DNA of 64,000 nt from Phlebiopsis flavidoalba (taxonomy: Eukaryota; Basidiomycota; Agaricomycetes; Polyporales; Phanerochaetaceae), in NCBI GenBank assembly GCA_035772785.1, contig JAOCPU010000008.1, positions 682,001 to 746,000 of the forward strand, written 5' to 3'. Shown here piece by piece: positions 33,798 through 42,828 of this stretch (positions within the stretch are counted from its first letter, which is position 1; every line of letters starts with the position of its first letter). The translations under genes were made by a program, and so were the position numbers. The notes beneath the pieces are model-generated. The model searched no databases and had not been told where the DNA came from. It worked only from the letters and a program-made list of their open reading frames with translations.

Positions 33798-34165
33798 GAT
33801 TCTGATGATTCTTCCTACTGTTCTTGCATTTCTCAAAGGCATTATGGACCGCACACAAAGGAGGGGAGCGGGATGTTGCGCGCAATGCCCGCGTGCGCCT
33901 AGAGTCGATAAGTATTCATGATTGACTGGTAAGCAACACGTTTGTTACTCGCGTTACAGTCCACAGAATTAGGCGCTCTCACAAGACAATGTTGCGCGAC
34001 AAGACCATTGTACGCACGTATTCAAGTTTCGAAAAGTATACATGACTACTGCGATAGCCTAGAATGACACATCCAAGAGGCTGAGAGAACGAAGGTTGCG
34101 GGAGAGAGTATATAAGAGTCCTCGGAAGATGGGTACATATTGCGGTACGTGTGCTGTGTTATCGT
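33798..34165. other. Spacer after the inverted-repeat element, nothing recognised
   Basis: No coding or RNA signal that I can support. The composition is ordinary compared with the AT-rich element before it. Confidence 0.35.
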
Positions 34166-34253
34166 AAGCCAGATAGTCGAAGGGCTAGGGTGCACACTTG
34201 CCTTTGATCCTACTGGCGAGGTCGGGGTGTCGATGGTTCGAACCCGAGCATGA
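34166..34253 (+). other. tRNA-like sequence with B-box, possible pseudogene
   Basis: A tRNA-like order of parts is visible: GATAGTCGAAGGGCTAGG resembling an A-box/D-arm, a possible anticodon stem TTGCC/GGCGA around a 12-base loop, and a perfect B-box core GGTTCGAACCC (34234-34244). The T-stem closes only if two bases (AT) are removed. A T-run at 34271-34276 could terminate RNA polymerase III. The loop is too long for a standard tRNA unless it holds a tiny intron. Confidence 0.35.
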
Positions 34254-34578
34254 AAATGCGAAACGGCCTCTTTTTTACTGGGATATGTTTTTCTTTCTTC
34301 CCATCGAATACTCTGTACTTACTTAGCATTTTCAATGACTTACTTCGCATTTAAAAAAAAGCTTTCGAGAATTTTTGAGCTGCGAACGAAGACACAAAGC
34401 TCAGTGTGGTGCGTCATGCTCACGAGCGCCCAGAGTCAATGTTCCACGCCTGGTGGCGTCGGGTGACCACCGACTGGTCTCTTTATTGGCGACTTCCACC
34501 ATGTAAAGTTCAAATTTTGAAAACTCCGATACTCCACTTCCCAGGGGCTAGCATGTGCTCACAGAGGTCTACGAGCAA

Positions 34579-34624
34579 ACTGTAGACAGATTAAACAGTT
34601 TAAACACTGTATATAGTAGACAGC
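34579..34624. repeat. Third, short piece of the GTTTA/TAAAC foldback repeat
   Basis: TGTAGACAGATTAAACAG followed by TTTAAACACTGTATATAG and TAGACAGC shares words with the repeats at 32.9 and 33.7 kb. It looks like a solo fragment of the same family. Confidence 0.4.
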
Positions 34625-34657
34625 AATTCAGCCAATACATAAGCAGGACTTGATGCT

Positions 34658-34873
34658 ATGGACCAGGACGAACTGACAGACGTTTGTGTTGCTCAAGGTG
34701 CTCTTACTCATGTTAAGGACGAGCTGTGCAAGGTAGAGAATCCTTCGGACGATGTAGCCTATCGAAGACTTTCTAACCTCGGAGGATCGGTCCAGGCTTG
34801 GTTTGACACTGATAACTTGCAGCTGCATCACTGTACTTCACGCTGCCATGTATACCACACTAGCTTTGTGTAG
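34658..34873 (+). CDS. Small hypothetical protein next to repeats
   Basis: A 71-codon frame with a true ATG, immediately downstream of the third repeat fragment. The product begins MDQDELTDVCVAQGAL and is acidic. No family, signal peptide or membrane helix is seen. It may be chance or a fragment of a mobile-element protein. Confidence 0.2.
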   Translation: MDQDELTDVCVAQGALTHVKDELCKVENPSDDVAYRRLSNLGGSVQAWFDTDNLQLHHCTSRCHVYHTSFV

Positions 34874-35511
34874 GGACTGTAAGCCTAGTATGGCTTTCAC
34901 AGGTTTATCATCCGGCCCGATCACATGGACAGAATGACATGTTCACACCGCAGGGAATACGAAGATCAGCAAGCTTACGCTCCACAGCTGGCCCGCAGTA
35001 TCATATTACATCGAACACGGTGGCCATAAATTACGTTGGTAAGACCGGAGGCCTCAGTCGCGCCAGGATTTGACTGTTCCCTCCTCTGTCTCTTTGCGCT
35101 TGGACCCCACTCACGCCACCTTCCCTTTTGACTGGTCTGTCTCGTCTGCGAGGATCATATGAGCCTGAATACGAGTCTTGACGGTGATTGCTAGACGACG
35201 GCTCAAGACCTTTGCGGTCTGAAGGATCCTCGCTTTTGACTGGGTATGTATAGTTTACACATCAGCACAATGGGGAGGACTTGGGGCAGGATAGTGCCGA
35301 CTACTTACACGATCTACGCGGTGGAAGAGCCTCGCGAGTAGGCCGGCCAGGGTCATAGTGAGCTACCAATAGTAGCGACGGATCAAGTCGTGTTAATAGG
35401 CTGCTCCTAAGATGAAGAGCTTAAACGAGACGCAAAGCTGGAGGGGCTGGGGTCTGAAATGCACCCTCCGATGGCTCAGGTTTAACCGCAGGATTCGGCC
35501 TTTTGTGGGAC
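34874..35511. other. Spacer, nothing recognised
   Basis: Mixed composition with no recognisable domain, repeat or RNA gene. Short YAG/GTRNG sites are present but do not frame convincing exons. Confidence 0.35.
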
Positions 35512-35941
35512 CTATTGTATGCATTCATAGCGGCCATAAGTTCTGGGCTCGGACCTAAAGATGATGAGCAAGATGGAACAGGCTACGATGAGTAGCCCGC
35601 AATTACCTTCGCCCTGCGACCTTGATGGCATTGGAAACGGCCGGAGATCCTTGAGAACTTTCAGTTGGTAAAATGTCGAACACAATATAGGCCAATCATA
35701 CCTTGTTGGACTCCGCTGATATTGATCGAACGCGGCCATTAATCCTGGGCTGGGACCATGAGCCTCTATCTTGACGTCGGAAGATGTCTCCCCGTCGGCG
35801 GGCCCCGGCTCGTAGCATTTGTGCAGAAACTGCATCTGTACCCTCTTCGTTAGCATTGCGCTTCAAACGAAGCGCTAGATAGAACCTTGTTCGTAGGGAT
35901 CGGATTTTGTTGCCGTTGTGGAGACCTGATAGGTGTATGAT

Positions 35942-37049
35942 TCATTGAGGGTCTTGTGTCACGCGAGGGATGAGAACACAGGGTTTCATACCTGTAGAAG
36001 AGTTGCCACGAGAGTTCAGCTGGCTATTTCTAGTGTTATCCTGTTTAGATGCTTTCTCGGACTGGAGGTTAGCCGAGGTTCCGCGCGGCTGAGTACGTGA
36101 CTGGTCAATGTTTTCCTCGACCTTCGGTACCCGTTCCTTCATGCCTTTCGCGAAGGCAAACATCGATGACTGTTCGACCTGGACAACTATCATGGATGGG
36201 GTTTCATGCGTCAGAAGCAGTATTGGCGAACCTCGCGGGGAGTGGTTTGACGCGCCTCGAGACCAGGCTTCGGCTGCGGGCTGCGACCTCGGGGACCAGA
36301 GGCAACTCCTCTTGTGGTGTGAACAGGGATCGGCAAAGCAAATATCCCTGCATGATATCATGGGTGTCAGCCCATGCCGTCGAAATGTCAGCCTCCTTGT
36401 TGGGGTTAAGGGTACGGTCTGCTTAAACGGGGTGGATGTTCCCCAATTAGGAGGATCACAAGCGTCGAAGCTCATGAATAGCCCAATCGTCTAACGCTTT
36501 TGTGTAAGCAGAAAGACATGAGAACCAATAGGCCGAGATGCATCGTACGAGTTTCCGCGGTGACCGTTCGGACATAATTGAACTCAAATACATACGAGAT
36601 GTCTTGACCACTCACAACTCCCTGTGAAAAGTATGGCCAATGATGAGCACCCAAGAGAGGTTTGATATCTACGTCTTGTGAGAATTTGACGATGAGTTCT
36701 GCTCGCTGGATTATCAATGCAAGATTGTAGATTAGTCCTCGGTAAGAAAGCAACGATCAAGGCACAAGGTGAGTCCAAGTTCACAGAACGCATTCCGCTC
36801 TACTCTCGTAAACTATATCTCGCGGAATAATCAGCGAAACGTACCTGTGTTTCTACTGTATATCGTCTCCGGATATTTTCTCTTTGTTAAGCGCATACCG
36901 AAGCCAAAAGCTCCTACGCTCTGATAGAACAGCTCCGTACGCTGAGAACCGATGAGTCCTCGGTATCCCGCCGGCCATGGATTCTCGACCACAATGTATT
37001 TGCAGTCGAGGTCATCAAGAGAGTATGGTGGGCCTTTTTTCTTTGGCAT
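35942..37049 (-). CDS. Hypothetical fungal protein, unknown function
   Basis: The start ATG (37047-37049) opens MPKKKGPPYSLDDLDCKYIV and continues VVENPWPAGYRGLIGSQRTE, up to a likely donor after about 36845. A second exon (about 36610-36795) includes IIQRAELIVKFSQDVDIKPL and LLGAHHWPYFSQGVVSGQDI, followed by a GTATGT donor near 36590. A third part (35942-36475) is Ser/Gln/Asn-rich and low in complexity. A further minus-strand frame at 35512-35856 may be a final exon. I do not recognise the family. No signal peptide or membrane helix is obvious. The first two exons look genuine because of coherent composition and plausible splice sites. Confidence 0.5.
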
Positions 37050-37495
37050 TGGTCTTCACGAACGCGCTCCGTTGATGAGGCACGACGAAGCTAGCACTAG
37101 TAGACTCCCAACTCGAGATCAGAGTCAGGGGAAGCTAAGACAAGCACATACGAGCCACCTCACCTTTATATAGGTGCTCCCAAAGTCCTTTGACAGCAAC
37201 GAGACGCGGATTAGAGTTGAATAAATCTGAACGTAAATTACCAACCGTGACGGCGTGAGCACACTGGGGCTTCATAGGCGCGCCCGATTTGGCGGAGTTT
37301 GAGCGAATAAAGGCAATTGTAGTAGTTGGAAATCTCGCAGCTGGGCCTTTAGAGTTTTAGACGTCAGCTGGAGACGCGCAATATTGAGTTTGTCACCAGT
37401 TTTCACATATTTCAATATCTAATAGTACAACATGAAGTCAAACCCTACGAGGTTCTACTTACTGCTATATGGCACACAAGGCTTCTGGGCGGCGT
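37050..37495. other. Spacer between the hypothetical gene and the dehydrogenase
   Basis: A 446-bp region holding the promoter of the gene to its left and the 3' end of the dehydrogenase to its right. Nothing further is recognised. Confidence 0.35.
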
Positions 37496-38719
37496 TCAAG
37501 CCAGATCCTGAGACAAGACGAATCTATATTTGACGTTGTTGTTGCTGAGTCCTCTCTAGAGCCTTCTTCGCGTCCTTCATCGGTAACTCCTGGATCCAAG
37601 GCTTGATGCCCTCCTTCGCGGCGAGGGCTAACATTTCCTGGTATTCTTTCTTGCTCCCGACGGCAGAGCCTCCGATGTAACAACCATTCGGAACTAGATC
37701 GAATGCGTGTAGAGTAGGGAGAGGCTCGCTCGCATCAGGAAGCCCGACTGTCACGAAGCGACCATGCACGTAGAGCATAGACAAGAACTCTTTAATAGGT
37801 AGCTCGGATGTGGCGTCCATGGTTGAGATGATAGGTCGAGCTGGTGGGCATGATTTCTTTCGCGAAGTCCTGTTTCCGGCACGTGAGTTCTCGAAAAGAA
37901 ATTCGCGGTTCATTTGATTTTGTACCTCGTCGTTTGTGTCAACCACATGGTCGGCGCCCAACTTCTTCGCATCCTCCATCTTGCCAGGAGAATGCGTAAA
38001 GGCATAGACTTCGGCACCGAGGGCTTTCGCGAACAGGATGGCGAAGTGACCAAGCTCTCCAATTCCTATCACACCGACCTTCTTACCGGGACTCGCGCCG
38101 TTGGTGACCAGGGGAGAATAGATACGGTGAGACTGCCACACATAACATCGGAGCCGCGTGATGGGACTCCAAAGCCTCGGGAATAGGGAACACGAAACTG
38201 ATTATGCGCACGAATTGCTGTTGAGTAACGGGTATTCCGAGTTCTGCAGCGATACCCGTGTCTGCATGAGCGAGACAGAACGGTTTGGTGTGGTTGAGAT
38301 ACTTACATAAGTGCTGATACCTTTGGGACAGTAGTTCTCGTAGCTATCCTTGCACTGCTGACATTCCATGCAGCTACCAATTTTTCGCCCCAGCCCCAAC
38401 TCGATCGCCGACTTTGATGTCCTTGACATTCTCACCGACCCTCACGGCACGCCCAATGATCTCGTGGCCGACATAAGGGGCAGCTTGCTTTCACCCCAGC
38501 CTTGCTTGAGGGTATGGAGGTCCGAGCCGCAGACACCACAGTGGGATATAGCGATTTCAACGTCGTCAGGGAGGAAGGTCTTCGGCTCTACGGTTGTTAT
38601 CTTGAGGTCCAAGTGATTTTCTGGGTCTGTCGGGATGTTTAAAACATTCCGCGTCTGTTGAGCTATAATGACTCACCTGTGAGGGCATAGCCCTTGAATT
38701 CGAGCTGTTGGGCGGGCAT
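37496..38719 (-). CDS. Zinc-dependent NADP alcohol dehydrogenase (ADH6/YahK, cinnamyl-alcohol type)
   Basis: A medium-chain dehydrogenase that reduces aldehydes to alcohols with NADPH, probably cytosolic. The start ATG (38717-38719) opens MPAQQLEFKGYALT, a 50-bp intron follows, then DLKITTVEPKTFLPDDVEIA and the catalytic zinc motif CGVCGSDLHTLKQGW (about 38498-38545). The structural zinc cysteines are CMECQQCKDSYENYC (about 38330-38372). After another intron come LGIPVTQQQFVR-like sequence and the Rossmann motif VGVIGIG-LGHFAILFAKALG (about 38015-38078). Next is DAKKLGADHVVDTND (about 37940-37985). STMDATSELPIKEFLSML lies at about 37780-37833, with FVTVGLPDASEPLP and CYIGGSAVGSKKEYQEML after it. 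The chain ends NVKYRFVLSQDLA, TGA 37496-37498. One frame break lies at about 37550 and another near 37870-37910. Confidence 0.88.
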
Positions 38720-39163
38720 ACTAGAGGTCGAGGTTTGAACGAGAGACGGAATGGTCGAGAGAAGAGTTCATGGCGACTACGTAGCGCAATTTGTATCGTC
38801 ATCGGTTGACAGGCAAGGCACTTGGAGGAGTGCTTCGCGACGCGCTTCGACCGAAATAGATAAACCGCTACCATTTTCGGGATCACGATGGGGCCAATTG
38901 AGAGGGCGAAACAAGGAGTGACGGCTGCGCGTCATATAGCGAAGACGAACGTTCACAGACGATGGGAGGCGTAAATCGAACTCACTCGCGTCTGCACGTA
39001 CATGATTTCTGTTCCATTATGCCTCGCTATGGGCGAAATAATAAAGTACATTCAGCAACAAGAATCCAGAGAGAATGTGAATATATGCGTGGACAGACAT
39101 ACTGCCGTAAGAATGTTTATGTATGCACGATATCTATATGCGGGATGCATGAAACGACAGGCT
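38720..39163. other. Spacer upstream of the dehydrogenase
   Basis: 444 bp between the dehydrogenase start and the hydrolase stop. It should contain the dehydrogenase promoter. I see no gene or distinctive motif. Confidence 0.35.
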
Positions 39164-40734
39164 CTATGCGCGGCCCAAACCACGATCTAATTCCTTGATC
39201 AGCAAGTCGTTGGTAGCCTTGGGATTGTCGAGGTAAACTAGAAACAAAACCCATTTAGCACGCAACGAAGACATGCCACAGCCAACAAACGTACGATGAT
39301 GCCCAGCGTGGGGTACAAGGTACATTTTGCCCTGTCCGTTGCCAGCTTTGCGCAGATTCTCGACAGACTGCTCTCCACCTTTGGGATCCATCCAGTCGTT
39401 ATCTCCGTCTGTCCAACGAGGATTAAAAAAACATGAGGCTCAAGTATGACGAAGACTCACAAACGAATGTTATTGGGATGTTAAGGGCATGGACGCGATC
39501 GACCATTGGTCGACGAGCATGAGCACCAGGAGCAAGCAGATGAGCTACGATTCGGCGTGAGCAAGGAGAACGAGATCAACGAGTACTGCAGCTCACAAAT
39601 ACAGTACTCTCCAGAACCCTTCATAAGAGTTATGTTCAGGATGTACTCGTGCATGGCTTTCGTGTCATCCGCGCTGAGCCCAATGAACCTTCTGCTAGAG
39701 TATTTCCCTACGAGCATTGGGCTCCAAAGTCCGGTGAATCGAACGACCTGGAAGGGTGACCAGCCTTCCTCCCAAAGGTACGTGAACAATTTTCTCCTCT
39801 TGCTCTCTTTTTCTGCTTTTCTGCCTGTTGACCGGACCGCATGGATTTGATACTCTCCTGACTGGCGTTCATTGCGTGGTCGTCTTCCCCGCTCACCTGC
39901 GAGTCGGTGACTTCCCTGGAGTAAGTGGTAGTGTCGTTCGGATCTCGGGGAATGCCTGCCGGCGAGAGGAGGATAAGCTTATTCACTCGCGTGGGATACC
40001 TGAGGGCATAGGCAATGCTCAAGTATCCACCGAGCGAATGGCCGACTAGCGTCATCTTCTCTATTAGCTCATCTTGTTCCGCCACTCCTCGAGCGACTCG
40101 ACGAAAGAACGATTCGGCTTCCGTGACCCGACTGTCAATGTCGGTCCGCTTCGCCTTCACTTCGAATGGGACACGAGCCGAGCGACCCATGCCTAGCCAG
40201 TCCATAAAGTGAACCGCCGTTCGTCTTCTCCCGGCCCATTCACCCAACGCAGCGAAGTTCTGGAAGAAGAAACCAAGGCCAGCGCCGTAGCCATGAAGAA
40301 CGACAGTTGGTGGGGTCGCAGATGATGATGAGTTCGTGGGTGTTATCGAAAACGTGTTAATGTACTGTTTCGGCGTCGCGAGGTCCCACACGTGTGCTGC
40401 GTGCAATGACAGGCCCGTCCACAGGTGTTGAGGAGCCTTCTCCCCGGAAGTAAGGCAGCTTCCTACAGACAAGACATAAGTGTGATAGAATAAGCCTTGC
40501 GGAGGTACCGCACCTGAGTAGTCTCTCCTCGCTTGCAGCACTCTCTTTCTCGCCAGCCGACCACCTGGATCACATCAGCTCGCGAACCCAGATCGCGTAT
40601 CCGATTGCTTACCAGCTCTTTACGCTGGCCATGAACGTAGCTGGAATATCCTTGGCAGGTGGTAGTGGTAGTGGCATAGCGTCCGCGGTCACCGCCGCTA
40701 CGGACTCGACCATCTCTGGTGTAACGGCTGCCAT
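39164..40734 (-). CDS. Alpha/beta hydrolase of the CGI-58/ABHD4-5/CLD1 family
   Basis: Fungal members act on phospholipids such as cardiolipin (Cld1) or as lysophosphatidic acid acyltransferases (Ict1). The start ATG (40732-40734) opens MAAVTPEMVESVAAVTADAM, then two short introns (about 40570-40617 and 40470-40513). The hydrolase core follows: VVLHGYGAGLGFFFQNFAAL (about 40235-40310), DWLGMGRS (about 40175-40205), the nucleophile elbow VGHSLGGY (40024-40047) and LILLSPAG. A lid region has EGWSPFQVVRFTGLWSPML (about 39705-39765) and DDTKAMHEYI. The acid/His end is YGDNDWMDPKGG (about 39370-39405), with an intron inside, and PHAGHH (about 39293-39320). After the last intron it ends VYLDNPKATNDLL to GLGRA, TAG 39164-39166. 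Frame breaks lie near 39880 and 39540. Confidence 0.88.
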
Positions 40735-41193
40735 GCGTAATGCAGAGGTCAATCGTAAGAAGCGTTGGGAAGCTATGTCTGGGGGAAGGGATATGGGGAT
40801 AAGCAGAGACTCTGGAGAATGAGGATGGAGGTTGATATAGAGAAGTGGAGGAGGTTCTCATCGCCCCCGCAGCGGGCCTTTGAGTCTGCCTCATGCCGTT
40901 CGCTGGACGTCACCGCGGCCGCAGCCACAAAGCAGGTATATGATGACGCGGACAAGATGACACACGCCGGATCACGTGACTAGTGCAGCGAATATTATAC
41001 TTTCTCTACGAAGTCTCGGACAGCATGGTAATGAGAGCGAATCGGCGAGTTTGTGCATGGCAGGGTGTGGGGTGGGAAGTAAATGTGTGAGCGGCTTCTG
41101 CGTGCGCACGAACGCAACGGTATCTGGGCTTTAACAGATTGAAGTCTCGCTTCATCTCAAGAGAGTTAGAGGCACTCACGTCTCGTACAGCCT
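40735..41193. promoter_or_regulatory. Spacer upstream of the hydrolase and downstream of uS11m
   Basis: 459 bp holding the hydrolase promoter on the left. No additional gene is recognised; GC-rich patches near 40900-40930 contain a NotI-like GCGGCCGC word. Confidence 0.35.
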
Positions 41194-41843
41194 CTACGTG
41201 CGTCGCGCCTTCTTTGCCCTCGTTCCACCAATCTTGATAGGTGTTATATCCGTAACTCGGTTTACTAGATACCGAATATTTTCTCCCTCCGCCGCCCCCA
41301 GCAAGGCCTTGTAGACCGCCTCCCGCCCCTTCGCAAAGCCTTTGAACTTCACTTCCAACGCCATGTTGCTCTTGCCCTTAATATCCAGCTCCTTCTCAAT
41401 CCTATCAAACACTCGCATCGGGGCACACGCATGCGCTGCCTCGGGGTTCGCGCGGTTCTTGTTCTTGAACCCAACCATGCCGCTGCTGACCGTGCAGATG
41501 GGGCCGCCGTCAGGCCGCGTGAACGTGAGGATGTTGTTATTGTTCGTCGACGAAACGTAGAGCGAGTACTGCTCCTTGTTCCGCTGCTGGGGCGTTTTCG
41601 GTCCTCGCAAGGGTCATAGGATTCATGCTGCCAGACGGGTAGGCACTTCGCGGCGCGGCAGGCGGTACATCGTCGAGCTCAGGGATATAGTCCGCGTCAT
41701 CCGAGGGCCGTACGTAGTTGAAGTCTGAGTCTGCATCTGCGCCGGGGAGAGTCGACCCAGGGAGTGTTGACATGGCCACCGTCCATGCTGGCCGGGTGGT
41801 TGCTCGGAGTTGAGGTATCCGCATGGGCTCTGAGAAGCGACAT
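41194..41843 (-). CDS. MRPS18: Mitochondrial small-subunit ribosomal protein uS11m
   Basis: The mitochondrial counterpart of bacterial S11 (yeast name Mrps18), located on the platform of the small subunit. The start ATG (41841-41843) opens MSLLRA, with a frame switch a few codons on into RIPQLRATTRPAWTV, an Arg/Thr-rich presequence. A linker follows (ADSDFNYVRPSDDADYIPEL, about 41685-41745). The S11 fold starts at YSLYVSSTNNNNILTFTR (about 41520-41573). The conserved core includes GGPICTVSSGMVGFKNKNRA (about 41450-41510), and AHACAPMRVFDRIEKELDIK (about 41385-41445). The classic closing run is VNRVTDITPIKIGGTRAKKA (about 41203-41262), and the stop is 41194-41196. It diverges from QCR9 across about 210 bp. 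Confidence 0.9.
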
Positions 41844-42055
41844 AATAGAGAGAAAGAGCAGAAAATGGGTGGATAGGACGAGACTCTGGTACAGCTGGAC
41901 ACGCCGGCGTGGAAAGCAGCTTTGCGCGAAAGCTAGGTTGAGCAACAACCGCCCGTTGAAACTCCGCCCGTGCACGCCGCTGCCGTTTACGGAGCGACAC
42001 GGACAGACGATATACCACCAGGACCGTGTTTGTCCCTCCATCTCCAAAAGCCACC
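41844..42055. promoter_or_regulatory. Divergent promoter shared by two mitochondrial genes
   Basis: 212 bp separate the start codons of uS11m (-) and QCR9 (+), so both promoters and leaders must fit here. Composition is balanced with short GC-rich patches. No TATA box of standard form was seen. Confidence 0.55.
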
Positions 42056-42423
42056 ATGAGTGTATGTTCATACTCATTTATGCTCTGACATGCACACTGA
42101 CCCAAAAAAATCAGCTCTCCGCCACTTTCTACAACGCCATTGTCAAGCGGAACAGTCAGTCTATCCCCAATACACTCCTCTTCTAACAAACTCTCATCCA
42201 ACTCGCCTCATCCTCTAGGTGTCTTCGTTTCGACAATCTTCGCTGGCGCGTTCGGCTTCGGCATTGGCTTCGATGTCGGCGTGACCAAGTTCTGGGACAC
42301 CTGGAACAAGGGTGTACGTGCACATCCCTTACTCCGCCCTTTTCCTTCCCTTACGACTGACCCTTTTTACGCTCCAGAAAACAATGGAAGGACATCCGTG
42401 ACAAGTATGTCGAGGCAGAATAG
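42056..42423 (+). CDS. QCR9: Cytochrome bc1 complex subunit 9 (QCR9)
   Basis: A small single-span subunit of respiratory complex III in the inner mitochondrial membrane. Four tiny exons can be spliced cleanly. The ATG at 42056 codes for Met-Ser, a GTATGT intron runs to about 42112, and LSATFYNAIVKRNS follows. A second intron (about 42153-42216) leads to VFVSTIFAGAFGFGIGFDVG (the membrane helix, about 42217-42275) and TKFWDTWNKG. A third intron (about 42316-42377) precedes KQWKDIRDKYVEAE and TAG 42421-42423. The total is about 68 residues, as usual for the family. All splice sites are canonical and no frame correction is needed, which makes this one of the cleanest models here. Confidence 0.92.
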
Positions 42424-42828
42424 ATTGCTAGCACCACTAGAAGAGCTGTATTGCTCAAGTGCATACTTTACACCTACCATAATTCGAGGGCTTTCATTGG
42501 ACGTGGTCTACCGCCCCTCGACCCCGCCTCAACCACCTGCCTGCAGTGAAGATTTACGATGAAAGCTTACATTGGACGAGTGCACAAACAAAGGCCTTGA
42601 CGGCGCAATGCAAATATATGTTGGCATTAAAGATTATGGTGACTGTACATGCGCAGTGCTAAAGCCTCTAGTTCAATATGCGACCGAGCGAATAAGTACG
42701 GAAAATGACAGCAGTATTGACAATCGGCAACCAGGACAAAGACATATAAGATGAATTTTAAAAAAGCGCAGCAGCAAAGAGAGTAGCATGTTGATGGCAG
42801 AAGAAGGGTGAGATAATGACGAACGGTG
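42424..42828. other. Intergenic region between QCR9 and KCS1 3' ends
   Basis: Two convergent genes end here, 405 bp apart. I see no RNA or protein gene; an A-run near 42759 could belong to a 3' end. Confidence 0.4.
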
